NCBI RefSeq assembly: GCF_019175385.1
Contig: NC_083346.1
Span: 83,652,543-83,716,542 of the forward strand
DNA: 64,000 nt
Source: Lycium barbarum
Taxonomy: Eukaryota > Streptophyta > Magnoliopsida > Solanales > Solanaceae
Reading direction: 5' to 3'
In this document: piece after piece, positions 1 to 11,386 of the stretch
Layout: each line of letters starts with the position of its first letter
Position numbering within the stretch: position 1 is the first letter of the stretch
The notes under the pieces: generated by a model
Database searches by the model: none
Told to the model about the DNA's origin: nothing
Seen by the model: the letters and a program-made list of their open reading frames with translations, nothing else
Position numbers and translations under genes: made by a program

Positions 1-1267
1 TGAAATACGGACCGTATACCACTTTCTGCCAAATGATCAAATGGTTAAATACGACCACGAAGGACGGTCCGTAAACTGGAATACGGACCATAAACCAAGT
101 TTACGACCACTGTACTGTTCACTCCAGACCAGATTTTAAGTCATTAAATAAGGGACCCAAGTTTATTATTTCATTTCCACATTTCATCCCCTCTCTCTAA
201 AACATCTCTCTACATTTATTCCACAAGATTTCAAGGATTATTAGTCATCAACAACACAAATCAAGTGAATCAAGTGTAAGGAAACCCATTAAGATTATTC
301 AAGTCAAGAAAATCTTATTGAAGGAAAACTAGGGTTTTTGCTCAAGTGAAGTATTTCGACCAAGGCTCATTCCTACAACGTCTAAGGTAAGATTTATGAT
401 ATATATATGTTGTTTAAGGTATTTGAGAGTTAAAATGCTTGGACATTAGATGAGTACAGAAAAAATGGGTCATGAATGATGAATAGTGACATTTTGAGAG
501 ATAGTTTGAATTGAACCATGATTCTTGTTGGATGTGATGCAAATGTGTTATAAATGATGTGGAGAACATGAGATGAGTAATGTACGTGAATGGACATAGT
601 CGTGTATTATAACCATAGATGTGAGTGATCGAAAGCAAATTGAGAAATGTAGATACTGTGGATGAATAATGACTATGGTTATGGTATTGAGAATGTATCG
701 TTGACGTTTGGGAGTTGATATACGTTATGGAGGAATGTCGTATAAATAAAGGAGATGCTGTCCGATTTTCTCTAGCTTTAGTCATATATGCTAGCTATCG
801 ATTCTAATGATAGTATGACTTTAATGAAGGTAGAAACGCTAGCATTGGAGGAGAACGCGCAAGTGTAGAATAGTTGATCGGAAAAGGTATGTAAGGCTAA
901 CCCTTCTTTCATAAGGCGTGGTTCTTTGGCAAATCATCTAAACCTCCTATAAGATTATGATATCCTTCAAATGATTCTATCTTTCGAGCTATTGAGCTCA
1001 TGATCCTCGATATGTATTACGATTGTACTAGGTTCCTCGTATGACGAGTAAGCCTATGAAGATAAATGTGATGAATGACGATAATAGTAATAATGATGTT
1101 GATGACGATTATGATAATGATGTAAATAGTAAAGATGCTTATGAGCTATTATATATATGTCTCTATGTATGACTATTATGGAACCCCGAGCTGATGAGGC
1201 CGGGTAAGATATGTAAATAAGTAGGTATGTGATTACGTTAGGCGCGTACACCTCTGCAGATGGTACG

Positions 1268-1396
1268 GATAACCCTGGCGCCTTGGTAGGGCCAGGTAGA
1301 TATGACCCTGACGCCTTGGTAAGGCCAGGTAGATGTAACCCTGAAGCCTTGGTAGGGCTAGGTATGAGTAACCTTGAGCCTTGGGTGGCCAAGTAC
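1268..1396 (+). repeat. Four-unit ~33-bp tandem repeat in A LTR
   Basis: Four degenerate units, each containing ACCCTG...GCCTTGG(T/G)...GGCCAGGTA, follow each other. The same array is present in A's 3' LTR at about 49022-49151. The related LTRs of C carry two units (25261-25322 and 32360-32421) and D's 5' LTR carries three (42165-42262), so unit number varies between related elements. Confidence 0.85.
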
Positions 1397-1581
1397 GTAT
1401 GAAACACCGATCCTACGTGGTCGGGTATGCTATGTAAATGCAATGTTTATGGTATGATTATGTATATGATGTGAATACGAATATGATATGACTATGTATA
1501 CGAATGTGAATAAGGGCATGTATACGAATACGAGCACAAATATGGTACGAGTACTATTATGAATACGGATAATGATATATG

Positions 1582-4004
1582 TGTCACGACCCAACTAGGG
1601 GCCGCGACGGGTACCCGGAGCAATTATCGAGCACCGCTCACTCTACTGATTGTCTTGCTCATTTAATACTCTTTTATAAATTTTATATACCAATTGTAGG
1701 AAAATCATATTTAATCAAAATATAAATACTTTATATACATTTGCCTCTTGGCCATCAAAATAATATACATACATATGAAAACATCTTGTGAGACCATCTA
1801 ACCCACACTGCGTATCTACGAGCCTCTACTAGCATAATGAATACCTAGAAAGAACAAAACTCCATCGTGCCCGAAATGCATATATGAATGTACATCAGAA
1901 GAATAGCCATAAGCACCTCCGAACAATGGAGTGCTATCTATCAGCTGACAGCTACTGAGGACCTGGGCCAAGCTCTCCTCCCTGTCTACCTGTGGGCATG
2001 AACACAGCGTCCGAAGAAAGGACGTCAGTACGAATATTGTACCGAGTATGAGAGGAATACATAATGAAAGGAGACATCAATAATATAGGGATAACATCAA
2101 CATGAGACATCTGACTGATAATCATAAATGAAGTAATGCATGCTATCTTACTCATACTCATCATCATAACATGTACGCATCATATGCAAGCTGCCCGTCC
2201 ATGTCGGAATGGTGTGATAATCAATAATATTAGCCCGCGTCCAGGCCTCCCGCGTCTGGGGTACCATCTCATGCCGCCCACTAGTGGTGTCTGCCCACGC
2301 CCGTAGGTCGTGGTGTATCCGTATCGCCGCCCGCCGAAGCGGAGTCTGCCCACGCCTGTAGGTCGTGGTGTATCCGTATCACCGCCAGCCGAAGCGGTGT
2401 CTTCCCGGCCAACTAGGCCCGGTGTGAAATTCTCATGACATGCTTAATGTAAATACTCATAGTAATATGCTTATCATAAAATACTTATCTTATCATAATG
2501 CGTGTATAAGGCTCATGATCAACTTTACTCTGTCGGGGTGACGTAAGGTCGTGATCCCCCGGTTACATTATTGAACCATTATGGACATTCTGCCTCACCT
2601 TGAAAGGACTAGTACATAAGGTGAGTGTAGGCAAGGAATAACATCATATCGTATAACTTATCTCATATAGACATTCATAGGTATAAGCTTTTAACTTCTT
2701 AGAATGTAAGAACTCATGAAAGGAATAGGGATTCAAGCTAAAAGATTCATGCCATTAGAAAGAAGGACTAGCGTCACATACCTTGGTCATTTAGCTAAGA
2801 TATCGCTCACTTGTTCTTCGTCGATATCACGTCGTTACCTTCATAAGAGAATTCGTATCAACATTAGCAAACTAACGATAAGAACGCATCGCTAATTCTA
2901 GGAAACGTCGTACAACGCTTCCTTTTCCCATACTACTCTTCTCATGCTCTATATCAGCTCCCAATATTCATAATATTATTCGCAATACCATAATCGACAA
3001 TCGTCATTTACGTACATTTGGCAAAATCCACCATTTTTCTCCAATTTTTCCTTATTTCTACTTCTAGCTCATCCTTGCGTTTTCATGCATTTAATGCTTG
3101 TTTCATGACATAAACATCATTTATAACGTATTTGTACTCACAACACTTCAATATTCATAGTTCAATTCCACTATCATTCATTTATGTCACTATTCACTCA
3201 ATAATGACCCATTTCTATGTTCTTCTACATTTCAAGTGTCTAAGCTTTCTAATACTTCAAACAACATGGAATAATCATGAAACATACCTTGGATGATGGT
3301 TGAACAATCCTTAAGTTGAAATACTTCAATTAGCCAAAACCCTAGTTCCACCTTCTTGGGAATTTCTTGACTTAGAAGATCCTTTGATGTGTTCTTACAC
3401 TTATTTTTATGAATTTGGTGTTGATAATCTTGATACCCCTTTGATTCTCTTGAATTCTTGTGGAGGAAATATTTGGAGAGTTCTAGAAGTCTCTTGAGTT
3501 GTCTTGATGAAAAATGAAATAAAATGAGCTTAAGTCCCCTTTAAAAATCATAAAATCTGATCTTTAATGAATTCTCGTCGGGATGAACAGTGGTCGTAAA
3601 CCACCATATACGGACCGTATTTTGATTTACGGTCCGTCCTCCATGGCCGTATTTAATCATTTCAAAAACAGAAAGTTTTGGCTGAGGAACATGGCAGTTT
3701 ACGACCTGGTTTCCGGACCGTAAACCAGTTTACGGGCCGTAAACTGGGTCGTATTTAACCATATCATCACTGGGCAGAACTTGAGATTTTTGGCAAGCTG
3801 AAGGACGATTGCACTATACGGTCCGTAAATCACTTTACGGGCCGTATAGTGCCATATACGACCACTCGACTGAAAATTTTCCGCGACTTTCTTATTTCCA
3901 AAAAATCATAATTAGCCATTCCCGACTTAACAAAACATCATACACTCAAACTTTTCATCATTCCACTCATTATACAAGTACGGAGAAATTTCTGAGGTGT
4001 AACA
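1582..4004 (-). mobile_element. Element E: solo LTR of a related Gypsy element, inserted in A's 5' LTR
   Basis: On the plus strand it starts TGTCACGACCC and ends GGTGTAACA, the inverted form of the TGTTACACC...GGGTCGTGACA LTR ends seen elsewhere in the window. It is flanked by ATATG (1577-1581) and GTATG (4005-4009), a 5-bp TSD with one mismatch. The uninterrupted A 3' LTR shows the empty site near 49317. There is no internal region, so it is a product of LTR-LTR recombination. It carries TACGGTCCGTA-type palindromes at 3596-3850, a donor-like site near 3297 and a 55-bp tandem repeat. Confidence 0.93.
2289..2399. repeat. 55-bp tandem duplication in LTR E
   Basis: Two adjacent copies starting GTCTGCCCACGCC at 2289 and 2344, with a few mismatches, in a GC-rich stretch in the middle of the LTR. 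Confidence 0.85.
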
Positions 4005-4659
4005 GTATGTACACAAATACGCATTAGCAAATGCAAAGTTCCTATGAAAGGCAAGTAAGTGCGTATGACGATGATATTGCCATCTCCCATCCTATGCTGT
4101 TTCTTATGTTGCTATTTATGCCTCTATATTGATATTGATTATGCTTTACATACTCAGTACATTCTTCGTACTGACGTCCTTTTGTTTGTGGACGCTGCGT
4201 CATGCCCGCAGGTGCACAGGGAGACAGGCTTGATCCATAGCTGCTTTCTCAGATATTACATAGCAGAGCTCCATTTCATTCGGAGCCATAGCTTTTGGGT
4301 ACTTATTCTTGTGTGTACATAATTATAGGCATAACGGGGTCCTGTCCCGCTCATGTGATATGTTATACTCTTCTTAGAGGCTCGTAGCCACGTGTATATG
4401 GTTAGATATGTCTGTCCTTGTCGGCCTATATTTTGTATATCATTTTGATAGCCTTGTCGGCTCATGTACATTGATGTGGCATAGATGCCAATTATGATAT
4501 AAAGGCATTGTTGTCCAGTGGGACTAGCATGATGAATGAATAGAAGTATGTTAAATTATGTGGCTCACCTAGATGTAAGTATAAGTGTAAGCCAAGGGGC
4601 GCCCGGGTTGGATAGCACCGGGCGCTCGTCGTGGCCCTATAGATGGGTCGTGACAAAAG

Positions 4660-4672
4660 TGGTATCAGAGCA
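4660..4672 (+). promoter_or_regulatory. Primer binding site of A (tRNA-iMet type)
   Basis: TGGTATCAGAGCA lies four bases after the LTR end. It is complementary to the 3' end of plant initiator tRNA-Met, the usual primer of plant Gypsy elements. Confidence 0.9.
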
Positions 4673-4865
4673 ATTAAATCCTAGAGGGTGTCTACGAGCC
4701 GTGTCTAGTAGAGTCTTGGTTATGAGTGTGTTGCGCGCCATACTTATAAACAAGAAGCTGCGGACATGTTAGGAATGATTGACCTTCTTTCTTCATAAGA
4801 ATCGTGCGATAGAGCTATGATGTAAGAAATTCTTGTTCCTTAATCGTGTGTTGTGTATTTCAGAA

Positions 4866-5726
4866 ATGCCTGTAAAGAGAAAGGCTACAGCAATCCAAAA
4901 GGGCAAGACGGTGGCAGAAAATCGGGCTGAAAGAGCACCGCCACCGGTAGTAGAGGAAAGTGAGTCCCAGAGTGCGGCTCAATCTCAGTCCTCCCGTTCA
5001 GTGCCTATATTAGATGAGCCTCAGCCCCAGCTCCAGCACCTCCAGCTCCTCCACCGGATGCTTCGGGCTAAGATGTGAAAGAGGCCATTAATTTGCTGAC
5101 TCAATTTGTTGCGGCCCAGACTCAGAGGCAATGTTCAGGGCAAGGTGATAGGGCTATTAGTGCAAGGGCCCGTGACTTCATTACAATAAACCCTCCGAAA
5201 TTCTTTGGATCAAAGCCAGAGGAGGACCCTCAGGATTTTATTGATGGTATGTTGAGGACGCTTCGATTGATACATGCTTCGGACACCGAATTGGTGGAAC
5301 TAGCGTCATATAGATTGAGAGATGTCTCGATCCAATGGTATACGGTTTGGATGCCTTCACGGGGAGCCAATGCACCTCTCCCGATATGGCAAGAGTTTGT
5401 TGATGCTTTTTTCCGACATTATATGCCTCCAGAAGTTCGGCGAGCTAAGGCCGGTAAATTTTTAAACTTGAGGTAAGGTAGCATGAGTGCTCTAGAGTAT
5501 AGTCTCCGCTTCAATTCTTTGGCTAGATATGCCTCAACCATAGTAGCGGATATCGGTGACCGAGTACACCGATTTGTTAAAGGCCTCGGGCCACATTTGA
5601 TGGATAGATGTTTGACTGCGTCCCTTCAGGACAATATGGATATTGCACGTATTCAGGCCCATGCTTAGAACATAGAAGAAAGCCTACAGCAGCAGAGAAG
5701 TGAACGCGAGCAGGATAGGGGTCATA
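4866..5726 (+). pseudogene. A gag, N-terminal part (broken)
   Basis: Gag structural protein of element A, forming the virus-like particle. The start is taken at MPVKRKA (4866), directly after an AG acceptor-like site. An upstream in-frame Met exists, but the other elements align from MP(K/V)KRKA. It has a basic N-terminus, a Pro-rich linker, then the retrotransposon Gag core (NPPKFFGSKPEEDPQDF, LASYRLRDV, SLRFNSLARYA). The frame shifts near 5040-5080. Two nonsense codons, TAA at 5474 and TAG at 5666, replace the Gln codons kept in element C. It is cut at 5726 by F and resumes at 14665. Confidence 0.9.
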
Positions 5727-5731
5727 GTAAG

Positions 5732-8700
5732 TGTCACACCCAGACCTTACTAGGGTGTGATGGGCACCCGACCCCATACTTGGAGCCGAGCGACCCCGCT
5801 GACTCTTATTACATATATAAACTCTGGAATCAATTCAGAATAAAATACATAGTAAGCTCTCAATATTTTTTTTTCCTTTTTATAACTAAAGTCTATCATC
5901 CTATAGGACCCGTGACGTGAAACATAATAACATATCGACGGGCGAAGCCGTCTACAAAGTTGACACTCTCTACCCACGACTCTGTCTGCAAAGTCTCTAA
6001 CATAGGACAAGACATCATGGTATAGCACGCTGATTCGGCTACACTCCAGGGCCAAGTGGAGCTCGCCAACTTCGCTGGAGCATCTTCTATAATTGCTTCG
6101 GCTCATCTGGGTGTACCTGCGCGGCATGAAACGCATCCCCCGAAGAAGAGGGGTCAGTACGAGCAATGTACTGAGTATGTAAGGCATGAACGACAATATA
6201 AGGAGAGGTACCAGTGGAGATAATCACAAAGGGATCATATGGCATCTCGTATGGAACATATCATGTCATATCATATCGTGTCATATCATATCATGTCATA
6301 TCATGTCATATCGTAGCATATCATGTCGTATCATATCATATGAAGTCATATAGCATATCATAGGCTGATTGAGATACCTGTACATATGAATGCCACTTAG
6401 GGCGGAAACCATGCATGCTTATCGGGTCATATCGTATCATAGCACCGAACAAGTCGGCTCGCCCACATTGCGCCGAAATATGTCGGCTCGCTCATATATC
6501 CCGCGTCCGGGCATCCCACGTCCGGGATGATAATGCCAGCTGACCAGGTGGCAATGAAACATGTGTCCCTTCCCCATGTCCCCATATACATGTATCCCTT
6601 CCCCCCTCCCATATACATATATAGCATGCATGAGAGCCCAAGGAAAGTCATGTGTCTATCGGAGTGACGTAAGGTCGGTAACCTCCGCTTGTATTATGGA
6701 ATCATCATGGTCGTCATGTCACGCCTTGAAGGAACAATTATAAGGCGAGACTATCAATGAAGAACATTATCTCGGGAAAACATAAAACAGGATCATAACA
6801 TATTACTTCATATACTTTAAAACCTTCAAAGTAGTCATTATCCAAAAGTAGCTTAACGTTTCATATCGTCGTATTCATGGTAAGAACATATCCTTGGCAT
6901 ATTCGTCATAGACACTTTCTCATGTCTGGCTTCATTATTGTCATCATAACTTCGTAGTCGTTGTTTTAGTTATAAAAACTTTCAAAATCATAAAACTTGG
7001 ATTTTTGGAGAAAAATGTATATTTTGGAAAACATTTATAACTTTTGGAAAGGAAATCATGTTTTGAATTCATAACTTCTAGCTTTTGAAAACCAGGACGT
7101 TATGGGGAACATTTATAAGACTACATCATAAGATTCATGCCATAGAAAGAAAGGTCTTAGTCTTAACATACCTGCGCCGCGCCTTACTAGCTACGCTTAT
7201 TCGTCCAACTTGTTAATCTACAGTCAAAGGAGTTCACACATTCATTAGATCCTTTGTCATATACTTGCCTTGACCTTTCAAGCACATTCATTTATATTCT
7301 ACCGAAATTTCGGCAGCATCTCCCCTGTAAATACACCACCCCCGAGATTCTAACTCGGCCAAATTTAGCAACAACAATCCGAGAATGGAGCTCGGCCAAA
7401 CCAACAACAATATTAGCAATTCATTCTAGCAACATTCCAACATTTAATTCAATTCAATTCAGTTCACATGATCTTTCAACCACTTAATCAACATATTACT
7501 TTACCCGAAACCTTTCAATTCAACAACAACCATGCATATCATCATCATTCATGTATGCTAACTTCGACAAAAACCTTCATTCTTCATCGCATAATCCGTA
7601 ACGACGACTACTAGAATGTCAAATGACATCAATTTACATTAACTTACCAAAACGTCTATTATTTGACCATAACCATTTCTTACATATTTTCACGCATTTT
7701 CATCCATCCCTTTACATTTCAACAATAACCATACCTTTCACACATTAACAACATCATTTTCATAAGAGTCTATGTTAAAGTCATATAAATTTTCAAAACA
7801 GCCCGCAACCATTACAACTTCAACATACGTCATTAAACCTTCATTCTTTACCATAAATTTTACACAACCACAAGCAAAGTACTAAATAAAGTTTGTTCAT
7901 CTCTTCTACACAAATGGCCACTATTCGGCCACTACACCAAGCACACACACGCAACTTCATAAGTTTCATCCATTTCAATCGTCACATAATTCATAACAAC
8001 AACAACAACAACTAGAACACTAAGTAAAATCAACTCTTTCCTTGTCATACCAAATCAGCCCATACGGCCACACCTAACCCACATATTTTTCATGACTTCC
8101 ATTCAATTCTACACACTACAAGGCACACAAGCGTGTTGAATACAAACTAATTCATCACCCCAACACAACTCTACATACACATTGTTAATCACACACATAC
8201 ATGGCCAACACACATAACATCATATTTTCAAAAACTTCATTCATTTGCACATTCCACAACATCCACAAGCCACACATAACTCACGAAAATCAAGATTAGG
8301 TCCTACCTCTTCCACTTGTTCTCCACTCGGCTAGCTTATGTTTGGCCGCAACGAATGATTTTCTTCTCCCAACAACTACTCCATGTCGTAGAGGACCTTC
8401 CAATTAGTATGAAAGCATGAAGGAAACAATTTTTCCATGATCACATCTAGGGGCTGGTTCGGCCAGCCCCCTCTTGGCCGGTCTCCCTCTCCTTTTTCTC
8501 TCCATCCTTCTCTTGAATTTTCTAGAGTTAAATGATGAATTATGGTCTTCACTTGACCATCACACATATATATATATATATGTAGAGGGGCACATGACCG
8601 GTCACATGCCCCTTTATTTTTCTCCAATCTTCTTAAATTTTCTAGAGTTTTCCTTAAGTCATAAAAGATGACTTATTTGCCTTCTCTTGCAAGTTTTGTC

Positions 8701-9024
8701 CACACATATTTATAATTAGCCCTCCATTAAATAAAATGTGGACATTAAAGGACATGTCACACGGTCAACATAAAATTTCAAGAATTTTCTTGAACTCCTC
8801 GTGAAATTACCATTTTGCCCCTAAGCTTCCACATTATTTCCATTGGTCATTTTGCGCATTTCTATTTTTGCCCTTAACCTCTCTCAATATTCCCATACTA
8901 GTAATAACCATAAATAATATTTTCAACAACTCGTATATTAAAATAATTTTTGAAACATAGTCTTGTTCTTAACTTCTCTCCATTATCTTGAATTTTCCGA
9001 ACGTACGAAGTACGGGCTATAACA
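5732..9024 (-). repeat. F 3' LTR
   Basis: Direct repeat of 11387-14664, 3293 bp. Differences visible by eye are single-base changes and small indels in a CATATCATGT microsatellite at 6245-6360 and in a short TA run near 8570. The LTR resembles G's right LTR in order and wording: a GAATTCTAACTCGGCC-like block, then CAACAACTACTCCA...GACCTTCCAATT. Short ORFs that occur twice in the window (e.g. 6427-6651 and 12071-12295) are just the two LTR copies. Confidence 0.92.
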
Positions 9025-9060
9025 TCCTCCCCCCCTTTAGAACATTCGTCCTCGAATGTT
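9025..9060 (-). promoter_or_regulatory. F polypurine tract and flanking inverted repeat
   Basis: Read on the minus strand: AACATTCGAGGACGAATGTT (9041-9060), then CTAAAGGGGGGAGGA running into the 3' LTR. The 8-bp arms AACATTCG/CGAATGTT enclose AGGA. The same 20 bases stand in the same place in B, C and D, and with one change in A. Confidence 0.88.
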
Positions 9061-10606
9061 CAACTGACCTTGTGGGGTCTTGTAGTACTTCGGGAGGGGG
9101 TTCCTTTATAGTTTCCCTTTTCTCCATGTCCAATCCATATCTGTTATCCTACTTTCCTCACTATCAAACTCCTGGATCCTTATATGAGTCCTTATTCCAT
9201 GTCATAGGTTTTTCTAACTCACTGTGTCACCTCGTTATCCTTTTTCCTTCCGGGTACTTCCTTTTCTATTATTGTCTCGTCACCGTACCTTAACAGAAGC
9301 CATGTCTTAGTACGCAATCCTTACTTACGATTCAATGTAGTCGTGGGCTATTTCTTTATCCTCAAGTCTATCTCTTAATATACTCATTGTTATTTCGCTT
9401 CTACTCTTCTCCCAAGTATTCTTGCGACACGCCGACATATTTTAAACTCTGATTCCAAGCTAATAGATTTCCTTTTCTGACACTTAATAGTGTTGCAATT
9501 CCTCTTTAGGTCTGATATAATACGGTCTCCCCCCCCCCCCCCCTTTAGGGGGATCCTTATATGCCAATGGTCCTTTATGAAGTCTTCGCTTATACCTTTA
9601 TCCCTCACCTTCTTTTCCAACTTTGTGCCTAACATATCGAAAACTTCTGATCTTAAGCTTTTCTTTTACTTCCTGTCTAGGTCCTCATTTGTCAACATTT
9701 CCATGCCTTTCTATCCTTTATTCGTCCTTTCACTTGCTCAGCTCTCTTGCTCGTAATTCTTTCTTAACTACGTGTTCGTATTGTAGCTGTGCGTCCATAT
9801 TTCTTAAGCGTTCCGTTACTTTCTTAAACCTCTAAGCATATTACTATAGCTACATACTTGTCCTTTTTACAGATCTGTCACCTCAACACCATCACCATCC
9901 TGAGCATTCTTTCTCTTACTTCAGATTTCTCTACCCTGGTCGCCATTCTCTTAGACCTACTTGTTGAAATAAACTCTCAACCTCCCCACATTTCTCCTTG
10001 TTTCCTTTTACCTCACTCTATCTCGTCTCACATGCCTACTTGAATTTTCATTCTAGTGGTCTCGTACTCTTACCATCAATTTCTTACGGGGGTTTCACTC
10101 ACTAAGGTTTTCTTAACTTTCACCTTTTCCCCACATTTAAGCTTTCTACCTTTCATCTATTTACTCTCTTTCCTTTCTAAGAATCGCTGCGCTAAAACTT
10201 TCAATTCCAACTACGGTAAAATTAATAACAATTTACCTTATGACGGTTGTGCCATTTATTCTTGTTGTCACTCGTACTTCTGGACCTTTGCGTGATCAAT
10301 ACCTTTCTTCCCGTAGTTTCGGTTGTTGGGGCTCACACGCCTCCGATACAATCATATGTGGGATATCTTACACATTCATATATACATACATATTTACTAT
10401 CAACTAGTTCACAAAATACTTCCAAGCGCTGTTAAAGCCTATCTAATCCCGGGACTGTGGTGCACTTTCTGTCCCTTCACCGAGCTAGTCTGCCTTGTTC
10501 TACGTGTCTTCTTGTGGTCTCCAGCCATCTTATATGCCGTAGTTTCACCTAGGCTATTCTAGTTTTCCATTTGTCTTTTATGTCAGAATATGTAGAATTC
10601 CCTATA

Positions 10607-10710
10607 ACCTTCCCAGAGGGTCACCCATCATGGAATTGCTCCCACCTGAGCACGGTTAACCCAAAAGCTTCACTGAAATTCGGTGCCTTAATGCCGATAT
10701 TTTCGCGTCC
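10607..10710 (-). other. 5S-rRNA-like segment inside F
   Basis: On the minus strand the order of blocks follows plant 5S rRNA: GGACGCGA (cf. GGATGCGA), a stretch like ACTAATGCACCGGA (ATTAAGGCACCGAA), a box-A-like GTTAACCGTGCTCAGG (10645-10660), then GATGGGTGACC (10619-10629) and CTGGGAAG (10609-10616). The last two match the internal-promoter box C exactly in the 5S text I recall. Spacing is kept over ~105 nt with many substitutions in between. It is diverged and lacks a clear T-run terminator, so I do not call it a functional 5S gene. Cassandra elements are the known precedent, but there the 5S-like part is in the LTR. Confidence 0.75.
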
Positions 10711-11371
10711 GCTTCCTCACATGACCTTTATTACATGTTCTGGAGCGAGTCGAGGTTTCACAGGCTCTGAGACACTTTCGTATCACGTCCTTTCTTTTAC
10801 AATTACGGTTTTACCCTTTTGGTTCCCGATGTTCATCTTCCGCCTGTGTGTATGGCTACCTCCAGTCCTGGACCTCCAGATTCCCGATGATAGCGATCTC
10901 ACCTTCGACGCCACGCCCAAATCCATAACCTTTCTGAACTAACGCATTTCAATTATTACCTATTCACAGTATTTCTTTCCCATACTTCTTCCTGTGGGAC
11001 GTACCCGTTCTGGCAGAACCTCTTTTACCGTTCCTATTATTCAAAACCTGTATACGGCCAATGTACAGAACGTACGACTATATGGCACAACCCCGCCATC
11101 CAGTACTTCCAGTTCAGGTAACAGAACAATTACGTCAGGACTTACATTTATAAGCTTCCACAGCCTCGCTCGTTTCCTTTCGTCGTACGTATAGCTCATA
11201 TAGGGAAATCTTGTTCCTTATAACTTGGCTCTATCGCACGATCTAAGACAGAAAGAAGGTCAACAATCCCTAGATGCCCCGCAGCCTCCTGTTTATAAAT
11301 GTGGCCGGCTTCACACTCATAAACAGGACTCTACCGGACACGACTTTGCAGACAACCCCTTAGACCGACCT

Positions 11372-11383
11372 GCACTGATACCA
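11372..11383 (-). promoter_or_regulatory. Primer binding site of F
   Basis: On the minus strand TGGTATCAGTGC follows the right LTR after three A residues. It differs from the TGGTATCAGAGC of A, C and D by one base. Confidence 0.85.
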
Positions 11384-11386
11384 CTT

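Larger units (their letters stand above)
1..4655 (+). repeat. A 5' LTR (start missing; interrupted by solo LTR E)
   Basis: The text matches the 3' LTR at 47386-49970 almost throughout. It begins roughly 0.2 kb inside the LTR and ends ...GGGTCGTGACA at 4651-4655. Near positions 20-55 it lacks a stretch that the 3' copy has, so the two LTRs differ by a small deletion. It contains TACGGACCGTA-type palindromes (first 120 bases), a splice-donor-like AAG|GTAAG at 386-391, and a four-unit ~33-bp tandem repeat at 1268-1396. Confidence 0.93.
9025..11386 (-). other. F internal region, no coding capacity recognised
   Basis: The 2362 bp between the LTRs are pyrimidine-rich on the plus strand. The open frames here are short plus-strand ones of low complexity and resemble no retrotransposon domain; the minus strand, which is the element's sense strand, has nothing convincing. 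Landmarks are a 15-C run at 9529-9543 (second purine tract on the sense strand), a 5S-rRNA-like segment at 10607-10710, and a leader at 11230-11386 similar to the leaders of D and G (ATCGCACGAT, then CAGCCTCCTGTTTATAA). Confidence 0.8.

Noticed and set aside
414..1443. Minus-strand His/Tyr- and GPTKASGL-rich ORFs (414-785, 1054-1443 and the copies at 48168-49161) as proteins
   Set aside because: They lie antisense in the A LTR, the second simply reads the 33-bp tandem repeat, and they recur only because the LTR is duplicated.
4656..4675. TGGTATCAGAGC motifs as tRNA genes
   Set aside because: Only the short primer-complementary segment is present beside LTR ends; there is no cloverleaf around it.
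6427..6743. Short ORFs repeated at 6427-6743 and 12071-12387
   Set aside because: They are identical because F has two LTRs; no domain and overlapping both strands.
10607..10710. Segment as a functional 5S rRNA gene
   Set aside because: Too diverged in the stem regions, single copy, no T-run terminator; kept only as 5S-like.
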